NCBI GenBank assembly: GCA_963717455.1
Contig: OY970336.1
Location: 248,001-312,000, forward strand
Length of the DNA: 64,000 nt
Reading direction: 5' to 3'
DNA from: Bog-473 sp963717455
GTDB taxonomy: Bacteria > Actinomycetota > Acidimicrobiia > Acidimicrobiales > RAAP-2
Each line of letters starts with the position of its first letter. The first letter of the stretch is position 1. A program made the translations under genes and the position numbers. Under the pieces are notes generated by a model, which was given only the letters and a program-made list of their open reading frames with translations, had not been told where the DNA came from and searched no databases. Below are positions 52,424-61,444 of the stretch, in pieces.

Positions 52424-53284
52424 ATGCCCGGCGTCCACATCGTGACCGACAGTGCCTGCGACCTGACCGACCAGCTCGTCAAGGAGCACAACGTCGTCGT
52501 GGTGCCGCTGACGATCCGCTTCGGCGAGGAGGAGCTCGAGGACCGCCGCCAGCTCAGCCCCGCCGAGTTCTGGGACCGCTGTCGCGGCAAGGGCGCGCTG
52601 CCCGAGACGGCCGCCCCCTCCCCCGGTGCCTTCCAGGCCGCCTACCAGCAGGCCGCCGACGAGGGCGCGGAGAGCGTGCTCTGCCTGACCATCTCCTCGA
52701 AGGTGTCTGGGACCTACGGCTCGGCCGTGGCGGCGGCAGACACGTTCAGCTCGGTGCCGGTGCGCGTCGTCGACACCTTCTCGCTCACCATGGGGCAGGG
52801 CCTGCTGGTGATCGCGGCGGCCGAGGAGGCCTCCGCCGGCGCCGGGATCGACGAGCTGGTGGCCGCCACCGAGGACCGCATATCCCGCACCCGCATCTAC
52901 GGCGTGCTGGGCGGCCTCGAGTACCTCCAGCGCGGCGGGCGCATCGGCGGGGCCCGCGCCCTGCTCGGTTCCCTGTTGAACATCAAGCCCGTCATCCAGC
53001 TCAAGGACGGCGAGGTGGCCGAGGAGTCCAAGCAGCGCACCCGCGCCAAGGCGCTGGCCTACCTGAGCGCCAAGGTGGCGGCCGACGCCCCGCTCGAGCG
53101 CATCGCCGTGGCCGACGGCGCCTGCGACGACTTCCCCGACGTCCTGGCCCGACTGGGCGGCATCGCTACCGAGCACCCGCTGCTCCCCGTCGACCTCGGG
53201 CCCGTCGTGGGCACGCACGCGGGGCCCAACACCGTCGGGGTCTGCTACATCGTCCCTGCCAGGACGGCCGGGACCGCCGGGTAG
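52424..53284 (+). CDS. DegV family fatty-acid-binding protein
   Basis: The 286-residue protein matches DegV/FakB: VHIVTDSACDLTDQLVKEHN, SPGAFQAAYQQAADEG, LTISSKVSGTYGSA and GGLEYLQRGGRIGGA. Such proteins hold a fatty acid for phosphorylation by a FakA-type kinase or carry it between enzymes. No kinase gene is adjacent. It sits between murJ and trxB on the same strand. Confidence 0.92.
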   Translation: MPGVHIVTDSACDLTDQLVKEHNVVVVPLTIRFGEEELEDRRQLSPAEFWDRCRGKGALPETAAPSPGAFQAAYQQAADEGAESVLCLTISSKVSGTYGSAVAAADTFSSVPVRVVDTFSLTMGQGLLVIAAAEEASAGAGIDELVAATEDRISRTRIYGVLGGLEYLQRGGRIGGARALLGSLLNIKPVIQLKDGEVAEESKQRTRAKALAYLSAKVAADAPLERIAVADGACDDFPDVLARLGGIATEHPLLPVDLGPVVGTHAGPNTVGVCYIVPARTAGTAG

Positions 53285-53293
53285 TCTCACGCC

Positions 53294-53641
53294 GTGGCCG
53301 AGAACGACATCTCCGACGTGCTGACCGACCGTGCCCTCGACACGATCGACACGGTCGTCGGCACGGTCAACGACAAGGCCATCCGCCCCGCCATCGTCGC
53401 CGCCCGCGGCATCGTCTTCGGGATCATCATCGCCGTCGTGGGGATCACGGTCGTCGTGCTCTTCTGCGTGGGCTTCATCCGCCTGACCACGATCGCCGGG
53501 CACAGGATCTGGGCCTCCTACATGGTGCTCGGGGGCCTGTTCTGCCTCGGTGGCGCCATCTTGTACTCGCGCCGCGGGCGTGCCGCCCGATGGCTGAGCG
53601 CCGCGAGGTCGTCATCATCGGCAGCGGGCCGGCCGGCCTGA
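53294..53641 (+). CDS. Small two-helix membrane protein
   Basis: The 115-residue product has two hydrophobic helices (GIVFGIIIAVVGITVVVLFC and WASYMVLGGLFCLGGAILY) with a short charged N terminus and a basic C terminus. Its layout is that of small actinobacterial membrane proteins of unknown function seen near trxB. The last 52 bases overlap the start of trxB in another frame. Start is a GTG. Confidence 0.7.
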   Translation: MAENDISDVLTDRALDTIDTVVGTVNDKAIRPAIVAARGIVFGIIIAVVGITVVVLFCVGFIRLTTIAGHRIWASYMVLGGLFCLGGAILYSRRGRAARWLSAARSSSSAAGRPA

Positions 53642-54552
53642 CCGCCGCGCTCTACTCCGGGCGCGCCCAGCTGAACCCGCTCGTCTACGAGGGTGAGCCC
53701 TCCTCCACCAGCGACCAGCCGGGCGGGCAGCTCATGCTGACCACCGAGGTGGAGAACTACCCCGGCTTCGTCGACGGGATCATGGGCCCCGACCTCATGG
53801 TGACCATGCGGACCCAGGCGATGCGCTTCGATGCCGAGCTGCGCACCCAAAAGGTCAGCCGCCTCGAGCTGTCCCATTGGCCCTTCGAGGTCTGGGTGGG
53901 CGACCCCGAGGCCGAGGAGCCGACCGCGCTGGCCGACGCCCTGATCGTCGCCACCGGTGCCCGCGCCCTCATGCTCGGCGTCCCCAACGAGGACCGCCTG
54001 CTCGGCTACGGGGTGTCCACCTGCGCCACCTGCGACGGCTTCTTCTTCCGCGACCAGCACATCGCCGTGGCCGGGGGCGGTGATTCGGCCCTCGAGGAGG
54101 CGATGTTCCTCACCCGCTTCGGGTCCAAGGTCACCGTGATCCACCGGCGCGACGAGCTGCGGGCCTCCAAGATCATGCAGGAGCGCGCCTTCGCCAACCC
54201 CAAGGTCGACTTCGCGTGGAACTCGGTGGTCACCGACATCGTGGGGGACACCAAGGTCAGCGGACTGAAGCTCAGGGACACGGTCAGCGGCGAGGCCTCC
54301 GAGCTCGATGCCACCGGGCTCTTCGTCGCCATCGGCCACGAGCCCAACAGTGCCCTGGTCAAGGGCCAGCTCGAGCTCGAGGGAAACGGCTACATCAAGA
54401 CGTTCGACGGAACCACGCGCACCAGCGTGGACGGCGTGTTCGCCTGCGGTGACGTCCAGGACCACTACTACCGCCAGGCCGTCACCTCTGCCGGCTCGGG
54501 CTGCATGGCCGCCATCGACGCCGAGCGGTGGCTCGAGGCACGGGGCGAGTAG
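53590..54552 (+). CDS. trxB: Thioredoxin reductase
   Basis: The 320-residue flavoenzyme passes electrons from NADPH to thioredoxin. FAD motif VVIIGSGPAGLTAALYSGRA, redox cysteines C145 and C148 in CATCDG, NADPH loop VAGGGDSALEEAMFL and FAD-binding end GVFACGDVQDHYYRQAVTSA are all present. The trxA gene follows after 54 bases. Length is normal. Confidence 0.97.
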   Translation: MAERREVVIIGSGPAGLTAALYSGRAQLNPLVYEGEPSSTSDQPGGQLMLTTEVENYPGFVDGIMGPDLMVTMRTQAMRFDAELRTQKVSRLELSHWPFEVWVGDPEAEEPTALADALIVATGARALMLGVPNEDRLLGYGVSTCATCDGFFFRDQHIAVAGGGDSALEEAMFLTRFGSKVTVIHRRDELRASKIMQERAFANPKVDFAWNSVVTDIVGDTKVSGLKLRDTVSGEASELDATGLFVAIGHEPNSALVKGQLELEGNGYIKTFDGTTRTSVDGVFACGDVQDHYYRQAVTSAGSGCMAAIDAERWLEARGE

Positions 54553-54606
54553 CCGGGAACAGAACCGCGTGGGTGGGGCGTTGCACACCACGGACAAGGA
54601 GACGTG

Positions 54607-54933
54607 ATGAGCGAGAAGATCGAGACCCTGACCGACGCTACGTTTGACGAGCATGTCAAGAGTTCGGACGTCCCCGTCCTGGTGGACTTCTGGGCGGAAT
54701 GGTGCGGCCCGTGCAAGATGATCTCCCCGGTGCTGGAGGAGATAGCCGAGGAGCAGGCGGGCAAGATCCGGATCGGCAAGCTCAACATCGACGACAACCT
54801 GGACGTGACCCGTCGCTTCGACGTGCTGAGCATCCCGACGCTGATCCTGTTCAAGGACGGCGAGCCCCAGATGCGCGTGATCGGGGCCAAGCCCAAGGGC
54901 CAGCTGCTCGAGGAGCTCTCGGAGTTCCTGTAG
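54607..54933 (+). CDS. trxA: Thioredoxin
   Basis: The 108-residue protein has the WCGPCK active site (C33, C36) in VLVDFWAEWCGPCKMISPVL and the cis-proline in SIPTLILF. It is reduced by the TrxB encoded just upstream. An in-frame GTG lies one codon before the ATG. The CwlM-like gene begins within about ten bases. Confidence 0.97.
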   Translation: MSEKIETLTDATFDEHVKSSDVPVLVDFWAEWCGPCKMISPVLEEIAEEQAGKIRIGKLNIDDNLDVTRRFDVLSIPTLILFKDGEPQMRVIGAKPKGQLLEELSEFL

Positions 54934-54941
54934 GCCTTCCG

Positions 54942-55907
54942 CTGTCCGTCGGGGACGTCGGCGACGCCGTCTCCGACGTCCAGCACCGCCTGAGCGCCAT
55001 CCGGCCCGGCGCTCCGGTCGACGCCGACGGGGTCTTCGGCCCCGCCACCCGGGCCGCCCTCGAGGCCTTTCAGCGCCTGCGCGGCCTCCGCGTCGACGGG
55101 ATCTGCGGCCCCCAGACCTGGAACACCCTGGTGGAGGCCGGTTTTCGGCTGGGTGACCGGTTCTTGTACCGCCGGACCCCCATGCTGCGGGGCGACGACG
55201 TGGCGGAGCTGCAGCAGCGCCTGTGCACCCTCGGCTTCGACACCGGGCGGGTCGACGGCATCTTCGGCGATGCGACCGTCCGTGCCCTCGGCGAGTTCCA
55301 GCGCAACGCCGGCCTCCCCGTCGACGGCATCGTCGGCGGCGCGACCTTCGCCGAGCTCCTGCGGCTCGAGAGCCGCCACCACGAGCCGGAGCTGGTCTCG
55401 TCCGTGCGGGCGCGCGCCGCACTGCGCGACGCGCCGCACACCCTCCAGGGTCGCCACGTCGCCGTCGGCGAGAGCGGTGGCCTCGGCAGCGTGGCCGGCG
55501 CGCTGCGGCGGCGGCTCACCTTCGGCGGCTCCCGGGTGACCGAGCTCCACCACCCCGACGACGCCGTGCAGGCCAAGGAGGCCAACGAGCTCGACGTCGA
55601 CGTCTTCGTCGGGCTGCGGCTCAATCCCTCGACCTCCTCGTGCCGGACGGCCTTCTGGTCGGGCACCCACGACGAGTCCCCGGGCGGGCGCCGGCTGGCC
55701 GAGCTGGTCCAGCGCGCCGTGCCCGGGGCCCTGGGCGTGGCCGACGCCGGCGTGCACGGCATGTCGTTGCCCCTCTTGCGCGAGACCCGGATGCCGGCGG
55801 TCCTCATCGAGGTGGGGCCGGCCAGCATCGTGGTCGAGCGCGCCCCGACGCTGGCCGCCGCCGTTTCCACCGCACTGGGGCAGTGGGCCGACGCCTCCTG
55901 GGAATGA
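54942..55907 (+). CDS. cwlM: CwlM-like peptidoglycan-binding protein with a degenerate amidase domain
   Basis: The protein of about 321 residues has two PG_binding_1 repeats (VGDVGDAVSDVQHRLSAI and VDGIFGDATVRALGEFQRN) and a C-terminal Amidase_3 fold (VAVGESGG through MPAVLIEVG). The zinc ligands of active amidases are absent: GHGG reads GESGG, the middle glutamate is lost, and the second histidine site (SxHxN) reads GLRLNP. It matches the position and domain order of mycobacterial CwlM, which regulates MurA and lacks confirmed hydrolase activity. No ATG, GTG or TTG precedes the first repeat in frame, so I infer a CTG start at 54942. Confidence 0.8.
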   Translation: MSVGDVGDAVSDVQHRLSAIRPGAPVDADGVFGPATRAALEAFQRLRGLRVDGICGPQTWNTLVEAGFRLGDRFLYRRTPMLRGDDVAELQQRLCTLGFDTGRVDGIFGDATVRALGEFQRNAGLPVDGIVGGATFAELLRLESRHHEPELVSSVRARAALRDAPHTLQGRHVAVGESGGLGSVAGALRRRLTFGGSRVTELHHPDDAVQAKEANELDVDVFVGLRLNPSTSSCRTAFWSGTHDESPGGRRLAELVQRAVPGALGVADAGVHGMSLPLLRETRMPAVLIEVGPASIVVERAPTLAAAVSTALGQWADASWE

Positions 55908-55920
55908 TTACCGGTAATCA
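55905..55920. promoter_or_regulatory. Perfect 16-bp palindrome TGATTACCGGTAATCA at the CwlM stop
   Basis: The arms TGATTACC and GGTAATCA meet with no spacer, and the first TGA is the gene's stop codon. It is AT-rich for the region. It could be a protein-binding site or part of a terminator between convergent genes. Confidence 0.5.
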
Positions 55921-56015
55921 GGTCATCTGAACTGCCGTTTGGTCATCCCGCACGTCCGTTGCGGCCCCGGCGACTGCTACGCGATCAAAGCTTCCTGCGG
56001 GTGAACAAGGTGACA

Positions 56016-56044
56016 ATCCACAACGTCATGCACAGGTTGTGGAT
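56016..56044. terminator. Inverted repeat ATCCACAAC-N11-GTTGTGGAT with DnaA-box cores
   Basis: Nine-base perfect arms lie between the convergent cwlM-like and parB genes. Each arm contains the DnaA-box core (ATCCACA / TGTGGAT). It may serve as a bidirectional terminator, a DnaA-binding element, or both. Confidence 0.5.
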
Positions 56045-56077
56045 GAAGCTGAATCCGACCCTTGACAGTTGCGTGAA

Positions 56078-57043
56078 CTACGCGACGCCGCCGTCGCCCA
56101 TCATGGCGCGGTAGATGCGCTCGAGGTCCTCGAGGGTGGCGAACTCGACCACCAGTCGACCCCGCCGGTTCTGGATGTCCACCTTGACCCTGGTGTTGAG
56201 ATGGGTCGACAGCAGCTCCTCGAGCTCGAGCACACCGGGCTCGGGAAGCTTGCGGGGTGACGGGCGGCGGGTGGCCGTGTCAGTCGAACCTGAGGTCGTA
56301 CCCGAGGTCGTACCGGGTTCGGGCGAGCTGGCGACCGGCTCATCTGGCGCCGGTGGGACGACCCTGAGCTCGGCGCCACCGTCGCGGACGAGCTCCTCCA
56401 CCGCCCGTACCGTCAACCCCTCGTCGACGATCCGATCGACCAGCCTCTCCTGCAGGGCCCGGTCGGGTGTCCCGAGCAGGGCCCGGGCGTGGCCGGCCGA
56501 GATGGTCCGCTCGGCCAGGGCCCGCTGGGCCCCCGCCGGCAGCTGCAGGAGGCGCAGGGTGTTGGTGATGGTCGCCCGGCCCTTGCCCATGCGGGTGGCC
56601 ACCTGCTCATGGGTCAGGCCGAACTCGTCGATGAGCTGCTGGTAGGCGGCCGCCTCCTCCAGGGCGTTGAGGTCGACCCGGTGCAGGTTCTCGACCAGCG
56701 CCTGCTCCAGGCTGGCCACGTCGTCGGCCACCTGCACGAGGACGGGGATCGTCTGCAGCCCAGCCCGCCGGGCCGCCCGCCAGCGCCGCTCCCCCGCGAT
56801 CAGCTCGTAGGTCTCCGCTTCGTCGTGCAGCTCGCGCACCAGGACGGGCTGGAGCAGGCCGACCGCCTTGATGGAGGCCGCCAGCGCCGCCATGGACTCC
56901 TCGTCGAAGTGGCTGCGGGGCTGGAAGACGTTGGGCCGGATGTGCGAGATCGGCACCACCCTGAGCAGGGAGTCCGACTCCCCCACGGCCTCGCTCGGAA
57001 TGAGAGCGCTCAGCCCCTTACCGAGTCCGCTGCGGCGCGCCAT
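56078..57043 (-). CDS. parB: Chromosome-partitioning protein ParB
   Basis: The 321-residue protein binds parS, spreads on DNA and loads SMC. Hallmarks are RRSGLGKGLSALIP, the CTP-binding boxes in ELIAGERRWRAARRAG and ENLHRVDLNALEEA, and the helix-turn-helix HEQVATRMGKGRATITNTLR. The C-terminal dimer domain follows (LEELLSTHLNTRVKVDIQNR). It overlaps the parA end by 26 bases. Confidence 0.96.
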   Translation of the reverse strand: MARRSGLGKGLSALIPSEAVGESDSLLRVVPISHIRPNVFQPRSHFDEESMAALAASIKAVGLLQPVLVRELHDEAETYELIAGERRWRAARRAGLQTIPVLVQVADDVASLEQALVENLHRVDLNALEEAAAYQQLIDEFGLTHEQVATRMGKGRATITNTLRLLQLPAGAQRALAERTISAGHARALLGTPDRALQERLVDRIVDEGLTVRAVEELVRDGGAELRVVPPAPDEPVASSPEPGTTSGTTSGSTDTATRRPSPRKLPEPGVLELEELLSTHLNTRVKVDIQNRRGRLVVEFATLEDLERIYRAMMGDGGVA

Positions 57044-58355
57044 TGCTCACCTCCTTGGCCAGCTCGCGGTAGGCCACGGCGCCCCGCGAGGCAGGATCGA
57101 ACACCGTGATGGGCTGCCCGAAGGACGGCGCCTCCGACAGACGGACCGTCCGCGGGATGACCACCCGGCAGACCCGCTCGGAGAAGTGCTCCCGCACCTC
57201 GTTGGCCACGTCGACCGAGAGCCGGGTCCGGGCGTCGTACATGGTGAGCACGATCGTCGTGACCTCCAGCGTCTCGTTCAGGTTGGTCGAGACGAGGTTC
57301 ACGTTGCGCAGGAGCTGGCTCAGACCCTCGAGGGCGTAGTACTCGCACTGGATCGGGACCAGCACCTCGTCGGCGGCGGCGAGGCCGTTGACGGTGATGA
57401 GGCCGAGGGACGGCGGGCAGTCGATCAGCACGAAGTCGAAATCGTCGACCACGGTGTCGATGGCCCGCTTGAGCTTCAGCTCCCGGCTGAACGCCGGGAC
57501 GAGCTCGATCTCCACTCCGGCCAGGTCGATGGTGGCCGGAGCCACGAAGAGGTTCTTCACGCTCGTGGGCTCGATGCAGTCCTCCAGCGGCTGGTCCCGC
57601 ATGATCACGTCGTACATGGACAGCTCGAAGTTGCGGGCCTCCACGCCCAGGCCGGTGGTGGCGTTGCCCTGGGGATCGAGATCGATGACGAGTACCCGGT
57701 AGCCCTGCTCGGCCAGCGCTGCCCCGAGATTGACCGTGGTGGTGGTCTTGCCCACCCCACCCTTCTGGTTGGCGATGGCGATCACCCGTGGGAGCTCGCG
57801 GACCACCGGCTTGGCTCCGTTGAGCAGCTCGGTGGCCTCGGTCCGGATGGTGGGCGCCCGCTGTACGGGCTCCTCCCCCGTTGCGGCGGCGTGCTTGGGC
57901 GTCTTGGCCCTCGGCTCCGGGGCGGGCGTCACTTCCAGGATCGGCGCCACCTCCGTCTCGGGCTCCGGGGCCACGGTGGGAGCCGCGGCGGCCACCGCGG
58001 TGGCGGCGATGGCTGGGTCCGCGATGACATCTTCGGTGCTCCTGGTGACGTCCACGACCGGCGTCCCGTCCGGAGGGGTGCGGTCCGTCGAGTCGACGGC
58101 AGGCAGGGGAGCGAAGGTCTCGGCGGCCGGGGTCTCGCTCGGCGCCGGAGCAGGGAGGTCCGCCTCGACGACCGGGGGAGTGGCCCCGGTCTCGGGGGCC
58201 GACGGGGGCTCGGAGACAAGGCTCTTCACCGGGTCGATCGAAGTGGGGCCGTGGGCGGGCGGAGCCTTGATTTCCACGTCGTAGTCATACGGTGCGGGCT
58301 CCGGAGCGGCCGACGATGTCTCCTGGGTTTCCCTGTCCCTGCGCCTGATGCGCAT
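57018..58355 (-). CDS. parA: Chromosome-partitioning ATPase ParA with long disordered N terminus
   Basis: The 445-residue protein ends with a standard ParA/Soj ATPase of about 265 residues: deviant Walker A IANQKGGVGKTTTTVNLG, DLDPQGNATTGLG and FVLIDCPPSLGLIT. The first about 180 residues are an in-frame Pro/Ala/Glu/Thr-rich region of low complexity, much longer than the usual short extension. The start is ATG 58355; later starts inside the extension cannot be excluded. Two parS sites lie just upstream. Confidence 0.93.
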   Translation of the reverse strand: MRIRRRDRETQETSSAAPEPAPYDYDVEIKAPPAHGPTSIDPVKSLVSEPPSAPETGATPPVVEADLPAPAPSETPAAETFAPLPAVDSTDRTPPDGTPVVDVTRSTEDVIADPAIAATAVAAAAPTVAPEPETEVAPILEVTPAPEPRAKTPKHAAATGEEPVQRAPTIRTEATELLNGAKPVVRELPRVIAIANQKGGVGKTTTTVNLGAALAEQGYRVLVIDLDPQGNATTGLGVEARNFELSMYDVIMRDQPLEDCIEPTSVKNLFVAPATIDLAGVEIELVPAFSRELKLKRAIDTVVDDFDFVLIDCPPSLGLITVNGLAAADEVLVPIQCEYYALEGLSQLLRNVNLVSTNLNETLEVTTIVLTMYDARTRLSVDVANEVREHFSERVCRVVIPRTVRLSEAPSFGQPITVFDPASRGAVAYRELAKEVSNGAPQRTR

Positions 58356-58430
58356 CAAGCAGGCTCTCCCAGTCGCCGCGGCACGCCGCCTATCCTGGCC
58401 TGCCGGCGGCCCTGGGTCAAGACTTGAGAT

Positions 58431-58446
58431 TGTTTCACGTGGAACC
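58431..58446. promoter_or_regulatory. parS site (TGTTTCACGTGGAACC)
   Basis: The sequence is one base from the TGTTTCACGTGGAACA found 51 bases away, and two bases from the widely used parS consensus TGTTTCACGTGAAACA. It lies 76 bases upstream of parA. Confidence 0.85.
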
Positions 58447-58481
58447 TCGTGGCGAGCATCGGTGCGGCGGGACGAGGCTCC

Positions 58482-58497
58482 TGTTTCACGTGGAACA
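58482..58497. promoter_or_regulatory. parS site (TGTTTCACGTGGAACA)
   Basis: This is a near-perfect parS palindrome, with one change from the consensus. With the site at 58431 it forms a pair upstream of parA, the expected ParB nucleation centre near the origin. Confidence 0.9.
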
Positions 58498-58552
58498 TGA
58501 GGTCGCGCCGGCCTGGGCCCGAGCCGGTCTCCCAGCCGGCCCCTGGCCGGGG

Positions 58553-59228
58553 TCAGAACAGGGGCTTCTTGGCGGGCACCCCGTTGCGGCGGGGGAACCG
58601 CTCGGGACATGGCTGCACCTGGCGGAGGGTCTGGTACTCGAACTCCTCGTGGACGGTCCCCAGCGGCTCCAGGCCGAACTGGCTCAGGGGGCCGGCGCGG
58701 CCATCTGGCATCCTCGATCGCCGGCCCGGTCCGCCGCGCAGGCGGCTCGGAGACCACCAGCCAGCCACCGACCTTGAGAAGGGGAGCGGCGCACTCGGCC
58801 ACCACGGCGGGGCGCCCGAAGGATCTGGCCAGCACGCCGTCAAGGCGCCCCTGCGGCCGTCCCGGCGCCCGCACGCCTCGGCTCGCTCCTGGAGGACGGC
58901 GACCGCGCTCGGTGAGCCCCAGGCGGCTCACGGCCCGCTCCAGGAAGGCCGCCCGCCGTCCCGCCGGCCTCGAGCAGGTCCAGCGAGGCCTCGGGCCAGC
59001 TGTGTCGCCACCACCAGACCGGGCAGCCCCCCGCCCGAGCCCAGGTCGATCACATCGGGGCCGCGCCGGCCCGCAGAGAGCCAGGTGACGGGCGACGACG
59101 GCGAAGCCCTCGGCGTGGCGCAGCTGCGCGCTCGATGGGCCCGGGCCCGAGGAAACCCGCGTCACGGGCCTCGGCCAGGATGTCGCGGCAGCGGAGTGGG
59201 GGAGGGGACCCCCTCGTCGGCGCTGGGC
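58553..59228 (-). pseudogene. rsmG: 16S rRNA m7G527 methyltransferase RsmG, many frameshifts
   Basis: Pieces of RsmG appear in order but in changing frames: EARDAGFLGPGPIE, QLRHAEGFAVVARHLALCG, VIDLGSGGGLPGLVVAT (the SAM-binding loop), RRAAFLERAVSRLGL and LARSFGRPAVVAECAAPLLK. The C terminus TLRQVQPCPERFPRRNGVP follows, ending at 58553. At least five small indels in under 700 bases are needed to join them. Gene order (jag-rsmG-parA) confirms identity. The start cannot be fixed; about 59228 is an estimate. This is either poor sequence quality or true decay. Confidence 0.8.
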
Positions 59229-59240
59229 ACCGACGGCGTG

Positions 59241-60241
59241 TCAGCCCGCAGGCGCGATGACGATGTGGCGGTTGGGGTCCTCGCCCTCGGAGCGGGTCAC
59301 GACCCCGGACATCTCGTTGACGGCGTCGTGCACCGCCTTGCGGTCGGCCGGGCTCATGGCCTCGAGCGCCTTCTCCTGCCCCGACGCCAGCACCTCCTCG
59401 GCGATCTGGACGCTGAAGCGCTTGAGCGCAGCCGAGCGGCGCTCCCGATAGCCCGCCACGTCGACCAGGATCCGGTCGGTACGCGACGGGCACTGGCGCT
59501 GGACGACGGCCCGGGTGAGGTCCTGCAGGGCAGCGAGCGTCGAACCTCGTGGGCCCACGAGGATGCCCAGGTCCTCGCCCGGTGGCCGCGATCTCGACCG
59601 TGTCCTCGTCGAGCAGGCGGCGTCTCCACGGTGCCCTCCATCCCGAACTCGGTGAGGAGGCCGGCCACGAACGCCCGTCCGATCTCGCCCTGCTCTTCGA
59701 GCGTCATTCCCTCGGCCATGTCCTCTGTCTCCTTCGTCGGTTGCGTGCTCCGCTGCGGAGCCCTCTCAGCGGACGGCCCCGTCGGGGAGCCGTTCCTCGA
59801 GCCGTCCCGTTGCCCTCCGCCGCCAGTGGTCGACTTGCTGCGGTTGCGGCGGCGGCGGGCCGAACGGCTCGTCCCGCTGCCCCCTCCGCCGCCCGTCCCC
59901 GCTCCCTCTTCGCCTGAGCCAGCCGGCGAGCTCGACCCGTTGGAGGTGGCCGTCGCCTGGCGGCTCGGCGACCCCCCGCCCGAACCAGCACGTTGGCCGC
60001 CGCCCTGGCGGCTGCCCTGGCCCGACTTGTTGCCCCGTCGGGACCGCTCGCGTCGCGGCCGGGCACCCACCGGGCGCACGCGGGCCCGCACCCGGGCCTC
60101 GACCCGCATCCGACCGAAGAGGCCCGTCTTGGGCTCGCTGACGACGATGACCTCGGCGTCGCCCACGGCAACTCCGAGCTGGTCGAGCGCACGCTCCGTG
60201 GCCTCCTCGACCGACTTTCCCGCCACTTCGACCCACTCCAC
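59241..60241 (-). pseudogene. jag: Jag/KhpB RNA-binding protein, two frameshifts
   Basis: The N terminus is a clear Jag_N domain (VEVAGKSVEEATERALDQLG, VVSEPKTGLFGRMRVEARVR). A long Gly/Ser/Arg-rich linker of about 100 residues follows. The KH part continues as LLDEDTVEIAATG and LGILVGPRGSTLAALQDL in two other frames, so two indels lie near 59560-59630. The R3H domain is intact (MSPADRKAVHDAVNEMSGVV, then TRSEGEDPNRHIVI). Jag binds RNA and influences cell elongation and division. Confidence 0.82.
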
Positions 60242-60245
60242 GTCG

Positions 60246-61444
60246 CTATCGAGCCTTTCTGTTTCGCTTCGAGCGCGACCGCGGGTGCGGCTTCGGGGCC
60301 GGTGTCGCCGTCGCGTCGCCGGATCCGGCTTTCCCGTTGTCGCCGCCTTCGGTGCGGTCGGCTTCCGTCCGTTCGTGGGGGCGCCGCCCGTTGGCCCCCG
60401 TGCCGTTCTTGGTCGGCGGAAGGGTCGCCTTGGCCGCCGCCGTGCCGTCCGTGGCGCTCGACGTCTTCTTCGCCGGCTTCGGCGGGGCCTTCGGGGGGGC
60501 CTTCACCGGTTTGTCCTCCTTGGCGGAGCCGATCTCGCGCTCGTGCACCACCGGCGTCACCATGCCGGTCCGGAACATCACCTCTTGCGTGGCGATCCGC
60601 ATCGCCGAGGACACCACCATGTAAATGGTTGCTCCCGCGGGCACTCTCAGGTAAATGACACCGAAGATAATGGGGAAAAACTTCTGCATTGTTTGCATCT
60701 GTGGGTTCGCCGCAGCAGCCTGAGGATTACGGCTATTCATCTGCTTCATTTGGTAGTACTGCAGGAACATTGCAGCCGCAATGAGCACCAGATAAGGGAT
60801 CAGTAAGACCGCCTGGCTGGCGCTTGTGACCACGGCATGTGTGAAGGGATTTTGTGTGTGATTTGAGAGCGGATACGCCGACAGATCCATCCCGAACCAC
60901 CAGTGCATTTGCCCTTGGCTGGCGACCAGATCTGAGTGCATTTGTGAGTGGTCGGGATGTATCTCGGGGACCCGCATGCCACTCTCTGGCATACGGCGTT
61001 TTGCCCGAATGCGTTGATGTAGTGCTGCCCCCGGGACACCGTCGTCGAGAGGCCACGGATCAGCGTGTACAGCACGATCAGGAAGGGCATCTGCAGGAGG
61101 CTGGGCAGGCAGGCCCCGAACGGGCTCGTCCCGTTCTCCTTGTAGAGCCGCATCATCTCCTGGTTGAGCATCTCCCGGTTCTCCGGGCCCTTGTACTTGG
61201 CCTGGAGCTTCTTCATCTCGGGCTGCAGGCGCTGCATCGCCAGCATCGACTTGGTGCTCTTCACCGTCACCGGCGTCAGCGCCAGCATGATGATGATGGT
61301 GAGGCCGGTGATGGCGAAGCCGTAGTTGGGCCAGACGGCGTAGAGCCCGGCCAGGATCAGCCCGAACAGCTCGAAGAGCGGGTGGAAGATCTCGCCGATG
61401 AGCTTGAACAGGGAATTCTCGGCCAGCAGCGGGTGGCTCAGCAT
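60246..61444 (-). pseudogene. yidC: Membrane insertase YidC, one frameshift near 61005 and a low-GC patch
   Basis: The first 140 residues (LIGEIFHPLFELFGLILAGL, NQEMMRLYKENGTSPFGACL) and the remainder (WWFGMDLSAYPL, MQTMQKFFPIIFGVIYLRVP) form one YidC/Oxa1 insertase of about 400 residues with a basic Lys/Pro/Ala tail. The frame switches near 61000-61010. My manual count gives about 54% GC for 60601-61020, far below the flanks, and codon choice differs there. The start overlaps the yidD end by seven bases. Confidence 0.85.

Noticed and set aside
53590..53641. Overlap of the small membrane protein and trxB as a possible fusion
   Set aside because: The two are in different frames and trxB has its own complete N terminus.
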